Below are positions 1 to 7,960 of a DNA stretch of 64,000 bases, one piece after another. The first letter of the stretch is position 1; each line of letters opens with the position of its first letter. The notes below the pieces were generated by a model. It ran no database searches and was not told the origin of the DNA. It worked only from the letters and a program-made list of their open reading frames with translations. Made by a program: the position numbers and the translations under genes. Origin of the DNA: Phycisphaeraceae bacterium (GTDB lineage Bacteria; Planctomycetota; Phycisphaerae; Phycisphaerales; UBA1924); assembly GCA_026126305.1 (NCBI GenBank), contig JAHCJI010000001.1, positions 248,001-312,000 of the forward strand, given 5' to 3'.

Positions 1-542
1 CGCCCGCCAGCGAGGTGGCCGGCGTGCTGACGCAATCGTTCGAATCGATGTGCGAGCGGTGTGGCGTGTCGCTGCGATTCGAGCTCGACCCGGCACTGGA
101 ACGCTTGCGGACCGATCGCAACCTGTTCACGATCATCCTGCGGAATCTGATCGAGAATGCCATCAAGTTCAGTGAGCCGGGCGACGAGGTGCTGGTTCGG
201 GGCACGGTAGTTGCCGGCGGTTCGGGCAGGCATTCGCTCCTGTGCGTGTTCGATGTCATCGACCAGGGGCAAGGCATCCCCTTGCCGATGCAGCAACGCA
301 TCTTCGAGAGATTCTTCCAGGTCGATGCCTCCCGCGATGGCAGCAAGATCGCCCGTGGCACGGGCCTGGGCCTGGCCATCGTCAAGCACGCCGTCCGATC
401 GCTGGGGGGCACCATCAAGGTCAAGAGCGTCTGGCAACGCGGCACGACCATGACCGTGGAATTACCCAACGCCCTGCCCCGCATCAAGGCCGATCGAGAC
501 GATGCCAACGACCCCACGGGCACGGGCGGATCGGCGGCCTGA
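1..542 (+). CDS. Sensor histidine kinase, C-terminal ATPase part (5' truncated)
   Basis: The gene enters from the left edge; the frame is open from base 3, so only about the last 180 residues are present. They form a HATPase_c catalytic domain, with N box IENAIKFSE, G1 box DQGQGIP and G2 box GTGLGLAIVKHAV in the usual order, followed by a short polar tail. Such domains bind ATP and phosphorylate a His in the upstream dimerisation domain. The sensor and HisKA regions lie outside the window, so neither the stimulus nor the partner regulator can be stated. The next gene is convergent. Confidence 0.88.
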   Translation, partial: PASEVAGVLTQSFESMCERCGVSLRFELDPALERLRTDRNLFTIILRNLIENAIKFSEPGDEVLVRGTVVAGGSGRHSLLCVFDVIDQGQGIPLPMQQRIFERFFQVDASRDGSKIARGTGLGLAIVKHAVRSLGGTIKVKSVWQRGTTMTVELPNALPRIKADRDDANDPTGTGGSAA

Positions 543-547
543 AGCCC

Positions 548-949
548 TTATCGAGGTGCCCACTCCACGCCATACAGCTGCCCGAGCCGTTTCGACCAGG
601 CTTCCAAGAGCTGTCGCTGGGCCCGGCTGTCGCCCTGTGGTTCGATGAAGGCCGACAACATGGCGTTGCCATCATCGGTGTACCGGGCAGCGGCCCAGCC
701 CTCTCGGCTTTCGAGCATCAGGAATGTCGCGTGGTACGTATCGCCTTGCCAGGATCCTTCGAGCAGGGCCCCCTCGACCCGTTCCAAGGCCACCAGCAGC
801 GCCCGGGGGGCATCGTCATGGTCGGCGGGCACGGGGCCCAGCGTGCTGGGGCCATCGGTGGGCACGATGGGCCGGGGCTTGGCCACGCAACCCGATAAGA
901 CCGCGGACAGGGTGAATATCAGAGTGTAGGCGATTGTTTGGTATTTCAT
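548..949 (-). CDS. Putative lipoprotein of unknown function
   Basis: 133 residues starting at ATG 949. The N terminus is a short signal peptide ending in lipobox LSGC (Cys about residue 21), so the product is probably a lipid-anchored envelope protein. The mature part is small and mixed alpha/beta-like, with no motif I recognise. It is divergent from phoH, with only a few tens of bases between the starts, so the two promoters must share or overlap that space. No clear Shine-Dalgarno sequence is visible. Confidence 0.7.
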   Translation of the reverse strand: MKYQTIAYTLIFTLSAVLSGCVAKPRPIVPTDGPSTLGPVPADHDDAPRALLVALERVEGALLEGSWQGDTYHATFLMLESREGWAAARYTDDGNAMLSAFIEPQGDSRAQRQLLEAWSKRLGQLYGVEWAPR

Positions 950-985
950 GTGCTGGGCAGATTGGGCTCAGATAAGATACCGGGC

Positions 986-2074
986 GTGACGACATCAACT
1001 GATACGTCGCACGTTGTGGAGACAGGCTTCTTGGAATTGACCATCGAGTTTCCCCTTGGCCCCGATCCTGTTCGGGTGCTGGGTGTCCATGATCGGAATG
1101 TACGCCTGCTCCGCGAGGGGCTCGGGGTGTCGGTGACGCCCAAAGGCGGCGTGGTGCGCATCAGCGGGCCCGAGGGTGAGGTGCGGGCCGCCGAGGGCGT
1201 GCTGCGCGCGTTGCTCAAGCGCGGCGGGTCCGTCTCCCGGGCCGACGTGCTGCACTTGCTGGCCGAGGCGGCCTCGGGTGGGCCGGTCTCGGGCTTTGGC
1301 TCTGGTCATGCCTGGCCGGCCGCCGTCATGCTCGAGCCTTCTCCCCATGGAATGAGCCGCGAAGGGCAGGCGTGGGAGGGGCCGCTGGCGGTCTATAGCG
1401 GGGGGCGGCAGATCCGGGCCCGCACGCCCGGGCAAGAACACTATCTCGAGGCCATCCGCACGCACGAACTGGTCTTCGGCATGGGCCCGGCGGGCACGGG
1501 TAAGACGTACCTGGCCGTGGCGGCGGCCGTTCACCTGCTGCGTACCGACCGGGTGCGCAAGCTGGTGCTGGTCAGGCCGGCCGTGGAGGCTGGCGAGCGG
1601 CTGGGCTTCTTGCCGGGCGACATGCAGGCGAAGGTGCATCCGTACCTGAGGCCATTGCTGGACGCGCTCTACGACATGATGGACGTGGGGACGATGGAAC
1701 GGTTCCTCGAGAGCGGGGTGATCGAGATCGCGCCGCTGGCATTCATGCGCGGCCGCACGCTCAACCAGGCGGCCATCCTGCTCGACGAGGCGCAGAACAG
1801 CACCACCGGGCAGATGCAGATGTTCCTGACACGCATGGGCGAGGGCTCGCGCATGATCGTGACGGGAGACCCCACCCAGATCGACCTGCCCGACCCGGCG
1901 GCTAGCGGATTGATCGACGCGGCCCGGCGGCTGAGGCGTGTCAAGGGCGTGGCCTTTGCCAGCCTGACACGAGACGACGTGGTGCGACATCCGTTAGTGC
2001 AACGCATCATCGAGGCCTATGGCGGGCCGGACACGCCCGCAACGCCCGCGACACGCCATGGGGAGGACGCCTGA
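986..2074 (+). CDS. phoH: PhoH family ATPase
   Basis: PhoH-like P-loop protein of about 362 residues. Walker A GPAGTGKT lies near residue 170 and Walker B ILLDEAQN near 265; an N-terminal KH-like segment precedes them, as in the long PhoH/YbeZ type. YbeZ-type PhoH proteins are thought to act in RNA metabolism with YbeY. GTG 986 is preferred because the in-frame ATG at 938 would run into the divergent lipoprotein start; no strong RBS settles it. The stop TGA overlaps the ATG of the next gene (TGATG), indicating translational coupling. Confidence 0.88.
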   Translation: MTTSTDTSHVVETGFLELTIEFPLGPDPVRVLGVHDRNVRLLREGLGVSVTPKGGVVRISGPEGEVRAAEGVLRALLKRGGSVSRADVLHLLAEAASGGPVSGFGSGHAWPAAVMLEPSPHGMSREGQAWEGPLAVYSGGRQIRARTPGQEHYLEAIRTHELVFGMGPAGTGKTYLAVAAAVHLLRTDRVRKLVLVRPAVEAGERLGFLPGDMQAKVHPYLRPLLDALYDMMDVGTMERFLESGVIEIAPLAFMRGRTLNQAAILLDEAQNSTTGQMQMFLTRMGEGSRMIVTGDPTQIDLPDPAASGLIDAARRLRRVKGVAFASLTRDDVVRHPLVQRIIEAYGGPDTPATPATRHGEDA

Positions 2075-4422
2075 TGCGCTGGCCCTGGCAAAAACGCAAG
2101 GGCGGCGGACGCCGCGTCGGCCTCAAACGCGAACGGGCCACCCCGGCCGAGAAGATCCAACGGCTGCTGACCAATCCGCGCACGGGCTACGCCGCCATCA
2201 TCGGCCTGGTGTCGGCGGCCGTGCTCGGCGTGGTCACGTGGTGGGCCAGCGCCCAGCCGATGCTGGCGCTCGGCCGCCTGGCCGAAGAGACCATCGTGGC
2301 CCGGTATTCGTTCCGCATGCCCGATCCGGCGCGGACGGCCGAGCAGCGCACGCTGGCGCGAGACCGGGCCGCCCGGGTGCTTGTGGTGCGTCCGGAGTTG
2401 CGTTCGCTGGTGGACGGCCTGGCCGAGTTGCCCCAGACCCTGCGGGATGCGGAAAACCTCTCGCAAGTGGCTCCCGAATTGCGTGCCCGCTTCGACCTGG
2501 ACGAGGCCGAGCTGGCCGCTGTCCGGGCGTTGGTGGTCGATGGCATGGTCTCGTCCCGATGGGCCGAGGCCATGGCCAGGCTTCGGCAGGCGCTCGAACG
2601 CCGGCCGCTGGTCGAGGCTGCGTTGTGGCAGAACGAGCGGCAGCGTTCGGCCCAGTTGGGCGGGAGCGAGGCCGGCGAGAGCGCCATGGTCTGGCTGGTG
2701 TACGACGAGACGCAAACGCCCATTCATACCAGCGCCGCCAGCCTGGTGAACGTGGGTAGTGTCGAACAGCGTCGCGAGGCCGCCGAGGTCATCGCCACAC
2801 AGGCCCAGATGGGCGACACCGCGCTGCGATCGCTCGTGGTCGGTCGGCTCATGAACCAAGCCGAGCCCACCTACCGCCTGGACGAGGCGCGCACCATGGC
2901 CCGCCAGGCCGAGGTGGTGGGGCAGGTGGCCGATGCGTTTGTTGAGGTCCAGGCCGGCCAGGTCATCGTCCGCCGGGGAGAACCGGTGGGCCTTGACACG
3001 CTCGCGCTGATGCGCAGCGAGCGGCTGGCCTGGGCCCGCGAGCACGGCGTGTTCTCGCTGGGCTCGCGGTTTGTGGGCTCGATGGCCTTGTGCGTGCTGG
3101 TGGTGCTGGGGCTCACGCTGTACCTGGCGTGGTATTGCCCGCGCGTGGCGCGCAACCCCGAACGCATGCTGGGCATGGCCGGGATCTTTGTGGCGTGCTT
3201 CACGCTGGCGGTCTGGCCGGCGGCGATGGAGCCCCGGCTGGTGATGCTGCTGGCCGTCGCGCCCACGCTGTTGCTGGCGATGCTCTTGACCATCGCCTAT
3301 GACGCGCGCGTGGCGCTGGCGATGGCCGCCGGGCACGCCGTCCTGGTCACCATCGCGCTCGATCGGCCTTCGTGGTTCGTGCTGGTGCCCCTGGCCGGGG
3401 CGGCGACGGCGGCGTGGCAACTGAGTGATATCCGCGACCGTCGCGCCTTCGTGCGCGCGGGCATCGCCATGGGGCTCTCGCTGGCCCTTGCGTGCGTGGG
3501 CGGCGGGCTGCTGGGCAGGCCGGTCACCGCGCGGGGGTTGCTCGAACTCACCTGGGACGTGGGCTTTGCCGCCAGTGGGGGGCTGGTGACGGCCGGGCTG
3601 GTGCTGTTTGTTCTGCCCAGCGTCGAGAAGGCCTTCGACATCACCACGGGCATGAAACTGATCGAGCTGCGCGACCCCAAGCACCCGCTGCTTCGCGAGT
3701 TGCAACGCCGGGCGCCGGGCACGTACAACCACTCGATGAACGTCGCGTCGATCGCCGAGGCCGCGGCCGACGCGATCGGTGCCGACGCGCTCCAGACGTA
3801 CGTGGGCGCGCTGTACCACGACGTGGGCAAGATGAACAAGCCCGAGTACTTTGTCGAGAACCAGGCGGGCGGGCCCAACAAGCACGACAAGCTCAGCCCG
3901 GCCATGAGCCTGCTGGTGATCGTGGGCCACGTGAAGGACGGGCTCGAGCTGGCGCGCGAGTTTGGCTTGCCTCGCACGCTCCACCATTACATCGAGGCCC
4001 ACCACGGCACGACGCTGGTGGAGTACTTCTACCACCGTGCCAAGCAGAAGGCCGCCGACGAGGCCGAGGCCGCCCGCGAGCGCAAGCGCGAGCACGAGGG
4101 CCGCGACGTGGAGAGCGCCAGCGAGCCCAGCGAGATGGAGTATCGCTACCCCGGGCCCAAACCCCGCACCAAGGAGTGCGCCATCCTCATGCTGGCCGAT
4201 GCGGTCGAGAGCGCCACGCGGACCATGGCCGACCCGACGCCCGCCCGCATCGACCAACTCGTGCGGCGGCTTGCGCAGAAGCGGCTGGCCGACGGCCAGT
4301 TCGACGACTGCGACCTGACCTTGAGGGAGCTGGACGCGGTGGGGGATTCGATCAGCAAGACAGTGGCGAGTATCTACCACGGTCGGGTGGCGTATCCGGG
4401 GGGTGGGGAGAGGCGGGCTTAG
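2074..4422 (+). CDS. pgpH: HDIG-type membrane phosphohydrolase (7TMR-HD, PgpH-like)
   Basis: 782 residues. A first TM segment (about 38-60) is followed by a large extracytoplasmic region to about 320, a multi-span TM block (about 330-510) and a C-terminal HD domain with YNHSMNVASIAEAA (about 550) and YHDVGK (about 580). This is the architecture of PgpH, which hydrolyses cyclic di-AMP in Firmicutes. A charged Glu/Lys/Arg-rich insertion sits inside the HD region near 660-690. It is coupled to phoH by an ATG/TGA overlap. ybeY, usually the next gene in this cluster, is absent here. Substrate is inferred from architecture only; no cyclase gene is in the window. Confidence 0.87.
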   Translation: MRWPWQKRKGGGRRVGLKRERATPAEKIQRLLTNPRTGYAAIIGLVSAAVLGVVTWWASAQPMLALGRLAEETIVARYSFRMPDPARTAEQRTLARDRAARVLVVRPELRSLVDGLAELPQTLRDAENLSQVAPELRARFDLDEAELAAVRALVVDGMVSSRWAEAMARLRQALERRPLVEAALWQNERQRSAQLGGSEAGESAMVWLVYDETQTPIHTSAASLVNVGSVEQRREAAEVIATQAQMGDTALRSLVVGRLMNQAEPTYRLDEARTMARQAEVVGQVADAFVEVQAGQVIVRRGEPVGLDTLALMRSERLAWAREHGVFSLGSRFVGSMALCVLVVLGLTLYLAWYCPRVARNPERMLGMAGIFVACFTLAVWPAAMEPRLVMLLAVAPTLLLAMLLTIAYDARVALAMAAGHAVLVTIALDRPSWFVLVPLAGAATAAWQLSDIRDRRAFVRAGIAMGLSLALACVGGGLLGRPVTARGLLELTWDVGFAASGGLVTAGLVLFVLPSVEKAFDITTGMKLIELRDPKHPLLRELQRRAPGTYNHSMNVASIAEAAADAIGADALQTYVGALYHDVGKMNKPEYFVENQAGGPNKHDKLSPAMSLLVIVGHVKDGLELAREFGLPRTLHHYIEAHHGTTLVEYFYHRAKQKAADEAEAARERKREHEGRDVESASEPSEMEYRYPGPKPRTKECAILMLADAVESATRTMADPTPARIDQLVRRLAQKRLADGQFDDCDLTLRELDAVGDSISKTVASIYHGRVAYPGGGERRA

Positions 4423-4865
4423 GCGGCGGTTGTAGCTCGACCTATGCCGAAACCTGCTGCCACACCGGCAAACAACGTGCCCGCGTAGCTCAGCACTTTT
4501 TGAAGCAGGTCAGCATCGTCTTTCAAGAAGACGACCAGAAAAACCACTAGGCCAATCACAACCAAAAACGCAGCCAGTAGATACTGCTTCGATCGAGTTT
4601 CCTGCTGATCGTCCCTCGCCGATTGCTTATCGGCTAAATCAAGTGACTGCTTGATGTGCTCCGGTCGTACTTGACTGGCAACGGGATTAGGCATCGGACC
4701 TGCAGACGCCATAAGCGCCATCATGCTCTCACGCACAAACGGCGGAGCGTTCTCAAACGCCTCAGTAGCAAGCTTCTGGCTGTCTGACGTCTCGCGGTCC
4801 TTAGCGCGTGACGACAGCCCTGGCTGGTCAGACGATTGCGGTGGAGGTGGCGAAGACTCGTCCAT
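4419..4865 (-). CDS. Small membrane protein of unknown function
   Basis: 148 residues from ATG 4865. The N-terminal 90 residues are polar and Pro/Ser/Gln-rich. Two hydrophobic segments follow near the C terminus, the first beginning YLLAAFLVVIGLVVF and the second a Gly/Ala-rich GTLFAGVAAGFGIG stretch, so it is probably a two-span membrane protein with a long cytoplasmic N terminus. Its start lies 38 nt inside the upstream gene (4828-5136), so the two are likely co-expressed. The stop overlaps the pgpH stop by 4 nt (convergent). No homologue recognised; a longer start at 4937 is possible. Confidence 0.62.
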   Translation of the reverse strand: MDESSPPPPQSSDQPGLSSRAKDRETSDSQKLATEAFENAPPFVRESMMALMASAGPMPNPVASQVRPEHIKQSLDLADKQSARDDQQETRSKQYLLAAFLVVIGLVVFLVVFLKDDADLLQKVLSYAGTLFAGVAAGFGIGRATTAA

Positions 4866-5136
4866 GGAAGGCCATGTTACGCGTCTCGTGGCGCAAGAGC
4901 GATCGGTCGAGTTGCGCACCGATTCGCTTGGCCACATCTCGCTCTACACCACGGGCCAGCAGCCACTCGGAAAGTAGTTGAACATGCTCTGCGGAAAGCT
5001 TGCCTTCTAGCTCGGCTTGACGTAGCTCTTCCAACGCCCGAAGTATGTCGCGTGTTTCTGGCTCACGGCGCGGGATACCCCGGATGGCCCAGTAGGCCAA
5101 CATGCTTGGCCAAAACTCTGTTCGCTCGCGTCCCAT
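4828..5136 (-). CDS. Small hypothetical protein
   Basis: 102 residues from ATG 5136, which has a plausible GGA upstream; a TTG at 5157 would add seven residues. The protein is charged and helical-looking (LRALEELRQAELEGKL) with no TM segment and no motif I recognise. It overlaps the following membrane-protein gene by 38 nt in another frame, a common arrangement for translationally coupled pairs. The pair sits alone between pgpH and dus. About 75 bases upstream of it show no recognisable feature. Confidence 0.55.
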   Translation of the reverse strand: MGRERTEFWPSMLAYWAIRGIPRREPETRDILRALEELRQAELEGKLSAEHVQLLSEWLLARGVERDVAKRIGAQLDRSLLRHETRNMAFHGRVFATSTAIV

Positions 5137-5235
5137 GCTTCCGTCTCTCGGGGTCAACTATCGACACCTACGGACAGAAAGTCCAATGGTTCGAGCACTA
5201 TTCCTATCGTAGTCCTAACAAAATGCAGACTTAAG

Positions 5236-6516
5236 TTATTGTTCATACCACTCCCCCAACACCCCCCGCCATTCCTCCAACCCCTTCACCCCGATAAACC
5301 TCTTGCGCACCTCCTCCCCCGCCGGATGGTGCTGGGCGAAGCGGATGGCGAACTTGCGCATGGTCTTGCCGGTGACGTGCTCGGGGTCGCGCATGGTGGC
5401 GTTCACGCGCAGGGCCAGGGCGAAGTGGTCTTCGAGCACCTGGCGTTGCTCGGCGATGGTGGGGGGGCGGGGGTCTTCGCCGGCCATCATGTCTCGGGCC
5501 TGGCGGAAGATCCAGGGGTTGCCGATGCAGCCGCGGGCGACGCTGACGCCGGCGACGCCCGTGTAGCCGATCATGCGGAAGATGTCCTGCACCTGCCAGA
5601 TATCGCCCGAGCCGAAGACGACGCGGCCCGGGCGCTGTTGCACGATGTCGCGGAGCAGGTCCCACCGGCTGGGGCCGACGTATTTCTGCTGCACGGTGCG
5701 GGCGTGGACGGTGGCCCAGGCGTAGCCCAGGTCGTAGGCGGCGTCGAAGATGCGCATGAAGTTGCGGGCCATCTCGGGCGTGTCGTCGTAGCTGCGGCGG
5801 ATCTTCAGCGTGCAGGGTACCCGCTCGGGCAGCGCGTCGCGCACGGCCTTCAAGATGGCGATAGCGCCCTGCGGCTCGGCCAGCCAGTGCCCGCCACGGG
5901 CCTTCTTGGCGATCTTCTTGACGGGGCAGGCGAGGTTGATGTCGATGGCCTGGAAAGTGGCAATTGGGAGTTGGCAATTGGCAATTGGATCGGAGTGGGA
6001 TGGAAGAGACGCCTCGGGAGCATCTCTTCCAATTGCCAATTGCCCATTGCCAATTGCCCCTCCCCCCGCCAATTCCCGATACTCCCTCGCCGCGCGAGCC
6101 CCCTGCTCGACCATCTTTACCGCCGCGGCGGCCATCTCGCCGGGGTCGCTGCCCATGAGCTGGCCCACAAGGGGGTGGTCGTCCTCGCCGCCGGGCACGT
6201 TGTCGTGCAGCTCGCCCAAGTCGGCCTTGGCAAAGCCCCGCCCGCCCGAGAGCAGGGTGCGGTCGAGCAAGGCCTCGGTGACGCACAGGGGGCAGCCGTG
6301 GCGGCGGGCGATGAGACGCATGGCGGCGTCGGAGTAGCCCGCCAGCCCGGCCTGAAAGAAGGGCGCGTCGAAGCCGGGGATGGTCGCCGGCAGCGCGGGG
6401 TGGCGGCCATGGCGGCCGATGGCGCGGGCGATGGCGCGCACGTCGAGCGTCTGGGCCCCGGGGGCGATGCCCGGCTCGGGGGCGGTGGCGTTGCGGGATG
6501 CCGTCTCGCAGGACAT
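5236..6516 (-). CDS. dus: tRNA-dihydrouridine synthase with in-frame insertion
   Basis: 426 residues from ATG 6516. A TIM-barrel flavoenzyme that reduces uridine to dihydrouridine in tRNA. The FMN/active-site stretch is IDINLACPVKK with the presumed catalytic Cys at about 197; the DusB family usually has NMGCP here. Later segments TLKIRRSYDD, VHARTVQQKY and GSGDIWQV match the family. Dus proteins are normally about 320-350 residues. Between EQGA (about 140) and QAIDIN (about 189) lie roughly 48 extra residues, most encoded by a palindromic repeat (see 5959-6058). The frame is intact, so the gene is probably still functional. Confidence 0.87.
   Translation of the reverse strand: MSCETASRNATAPEPGIAPGAQTLDVRAIARAIGRHGRHPALPATIPGFDAPFFQAGLAGYSDAAMRLIARRHGCPLCVTEALLDRTLLSGGRGFAKADLGELHDNVPGGEDDHPLVGQLMGSDPGEMAAAAVKMVEQGARAAREYRELAGGGAIGNGQLAIGRDAPEASLPSHSDPIANCQLPIATFQAIDINLACPVKKIAKKARGGHWLAEPQGAIAILKAVRDALPERVPCTLKIRRSYDDTPEMARNFMRIFDAAYDLGYAWATVHARTVQQKYVGPSRWDLLRDIVQQRPGRVVFGSGDIWQVQDIFRMIGYTGVAGVSVARGCIGNPWIFRQARDMMAGEDPRPPTIAEQRQVLEDHFALALRVNATMRDPEHVTGKTMRKFAIRFAQHHPAGEEVRKRFIGVKGLEEWRGVLGEWYEQ
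5959..6058. repeat. Palindromic repeat element inside dus
   Basis: Two arms of about 31 nt (5959-5989 and 6028-6058), each made of reiterated GGCAATTGG-type words, are inverted copies with about 28 of 31 positions matching. Between them an inner 8-bp inverted pair (GGAAGAGA at 6002, TCTCTTCC at 6023) surrounds a short loop. The whole can fold as a long hairpin. It is read through in frame within dus and gives the peptide words GNGQLAIG and IANCQLPIA, low-complexity words unlike the rest of the protein. An 11-mer from the arms recurs at 15575-15585 next to rpsU. Confidence 0.85.
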
Positions 6517-6564
6517 GGGCTCAAGGGTAGTGGACGCGGGGGACCGGCGGGGGCACCATTGGGC

Positions 6565-6990
6565 ATGAGGCGAGCCATTGCCATCCTCTTCTCGGGCCTT
6601 GGGCCGCTGCTCGTGGCCGGCTGCGCTTCCACGGGCGAACTCGACAGCGGACCGCTCTACCCAAGGGCCGTCCAGCGGGCCGAGACACTCGACATCCACG
6701 CTTTCCGCGAGGGCACCCGCCTTCGGCTGACCAACACCACCGCGCGGTCCTTCGGCCCGGGCATGGTGTGGCTCAACGGTCGCTATGGATTCCCGATCGA
6801 TGGGCTGGAAGTAGGCCAGACCCTCCGCGTGCCGTTGGAGCGTTTCGTCGACGAGCAAGGGCGGCGTTTCGGGGCGGGCGGGTTCTTCGCGGCCGAGCGC
6901 CCCGAGCTGCTGGCGCTGGTGGAGATGACGGTGGAAATGGAAGGCCAGCCCGTGAAGTACGGGTTGGTGGCGGTGGGCATCCGGCGATAG
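6565..6990 (+). CDS. Putative lipoprotein of unknown function
   Basis: 141 residues from ATG 6565. A signal peptide ends in lipobox LVAGC (Cys about 19). The mature part (RLTNTTARSFGPGMVWLNGRY, then PLERFVDEQGRRFGAGGFF) looks like a single beta-rich domain. I do not recognise the family. It is divergent from dus (starts about 48 nt apart) and lies 35 nt before the PIG-L gene on the same strand, so an operon with that gene is possible. Confidence 0.7.
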   Translation: MRRAIAILFSGLGPLLVAGCASTGELDSGPLYPRAVQRAETLDIHAFREGTRLRLTNTTARSFGPGMVWLNGRYGFPIDGLEVGQTLRVPLERFVDEQGRRFGAGGFFAAERPELLALVEMTVEMEGQPVKYGLVAVGIRR

Positions 6991-7025
6991 GCCGGACTGC
7001 CCATGCGGGCCATACGCTGGGGTCT

Positions 7026-7763
7026 ATGGCCAACATCCTCGTCGTCGGACCCCACCCAGATGACCAAGAACTCGGCATGGGCGCCAGCATCGCCAAATTG
7101 GCCGAGCAGGGGCACGACGTGCTGCTGCTGGACATCACCAACGGCGAGCCCACGCCGTATGGCGACCCGGTGACGCGGGCCAAGGAGGCCGACCTGGCGG
7201 CGGCGATCCTCTCGCCCGACCCGGCGAGGTTTCCGCAGGCCAAGCCCGTGAAGCGCGTGCTGCTGGGCTTGCCCAATCGGTACGTGGAGCACACGATCGA
7301 AGCCCGGCACAAAGTGGCGGGGGTGATCCGGGCCCACCAGGCGAGCATCGTGTTCACGCCGTTCTTCGAAGATGCGCACCCGGATCATCGGACCGTGACG
7401 CGGATCGTGGAGGACGCGCGGTTCGACGCGAAGCTCACCGGCGTGGACATGCCCGTTCCCGAGGGGATGCCGCCGGGCGAGCCGACGTACCCCAAGTGGC
7501 TGTTCTACTACTACGCCACGCACCTGCGCTGGGTGGCCAACCCGAGTTTCGTGCTGGACGTGACGGGGTACGTAGAGCGCAAGATCGAGTCGATCCGGGC
7601 CTACCACACGCAATTCGTGCTGCCCGAGAAGAACCGCAAGGTGGTGGACTGGGTCGAGGCGAGCGCGACGTATCTGGGGAGTCGCATCGGCGTGGCGGCG
7701 GGGGAGGGGTTTTATACGAAGGAACCGGTGGGGTTGGGGGGGATTGAGGGATTGGTGGGCTAA
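7026..7763 (+). CDS. PIG-L family zinc-dependent deacetylase (BshB-like)
   Basis: 245 residues. Zinc-site motifs are HPDDQELG near the N terminus and HPDHRTV near 117, with a Rossmann-like start ILVVGPHPDD. This is the LmbE/PIG-L fold, whose members remove N-acetyl groups from GlcNAc conjugates such as the bacillithiol precursor (BshB). Nothing nearby encodes the other bacillithiol enzymes, so the substrate is open. The stop overlaps the convergent gene's stop by 4 nt (CTAA). Confidence 0.85.
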   Translation: MANILVVGPHPDDQELGMGASIAKLAEQGHDVLLLDITNGEPTPYGDPVTRAKEADLAAAILSPDPARFPQAKPVKRVLLGLPNRYVEHTIEARHKVAGVIRAHQASIVFTPFFEDAHPDHRTVTRIVEDARFDAKLTGVDMPVPEGMPPGEPTYPKWLFYYYATHLRWVANPSFVLDVTGYVERKIESIRAYHTQFVLPEKNRKVVDWVEASATYLGSRIGVAAGEGFYTKEPVGLGGIEGLVG

Positions 7764-7960
7764 ACGGTGGCCCGCTTGATCAAAGGCTTACGACGCAACC
7801 CCCACCAACGACGCGGCGGACGGGACGGGCCGCGATTCTGCCGGCTCAACTCGAGCATCCGGGGATAGTCGATCTCGCCGTCCGCATAGCGACGGTAGAT
7901 GTCGGCAAACTCCCGAACACTTCGACCTTGCTTGACTATCGCCTTCATCTCAAGCCCCAT
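7760..7960 (-). CDS. Small basic hypothetical protein
   Basis: 66 residues from ATG 7960 (ATG 7948 is an alternative). The first half is acidic/helical (REFADIYRRYADGEIDYPRMLEL), the second strongly basic (PPRRWWGLRRKPLIKR). It begins 11 nt inside the end of the GAF-protein gene, suggesting coupled translation and a role linked to that protein. No family recognised. Confidence 0.5.
   Translation of the reverse strand: MGLEMKAIVKQGRSVREFADIYRRYADGEIDYPRMLELSRQNRGPSRPPRRWWGLRRKPLIKRATV

Noticed and set aside
2017..4380. 787-codon open frame on the minus strand
   Set aside because: Antisense of pgpH; rich in Arg, His and Gln and lacking any domain motif.
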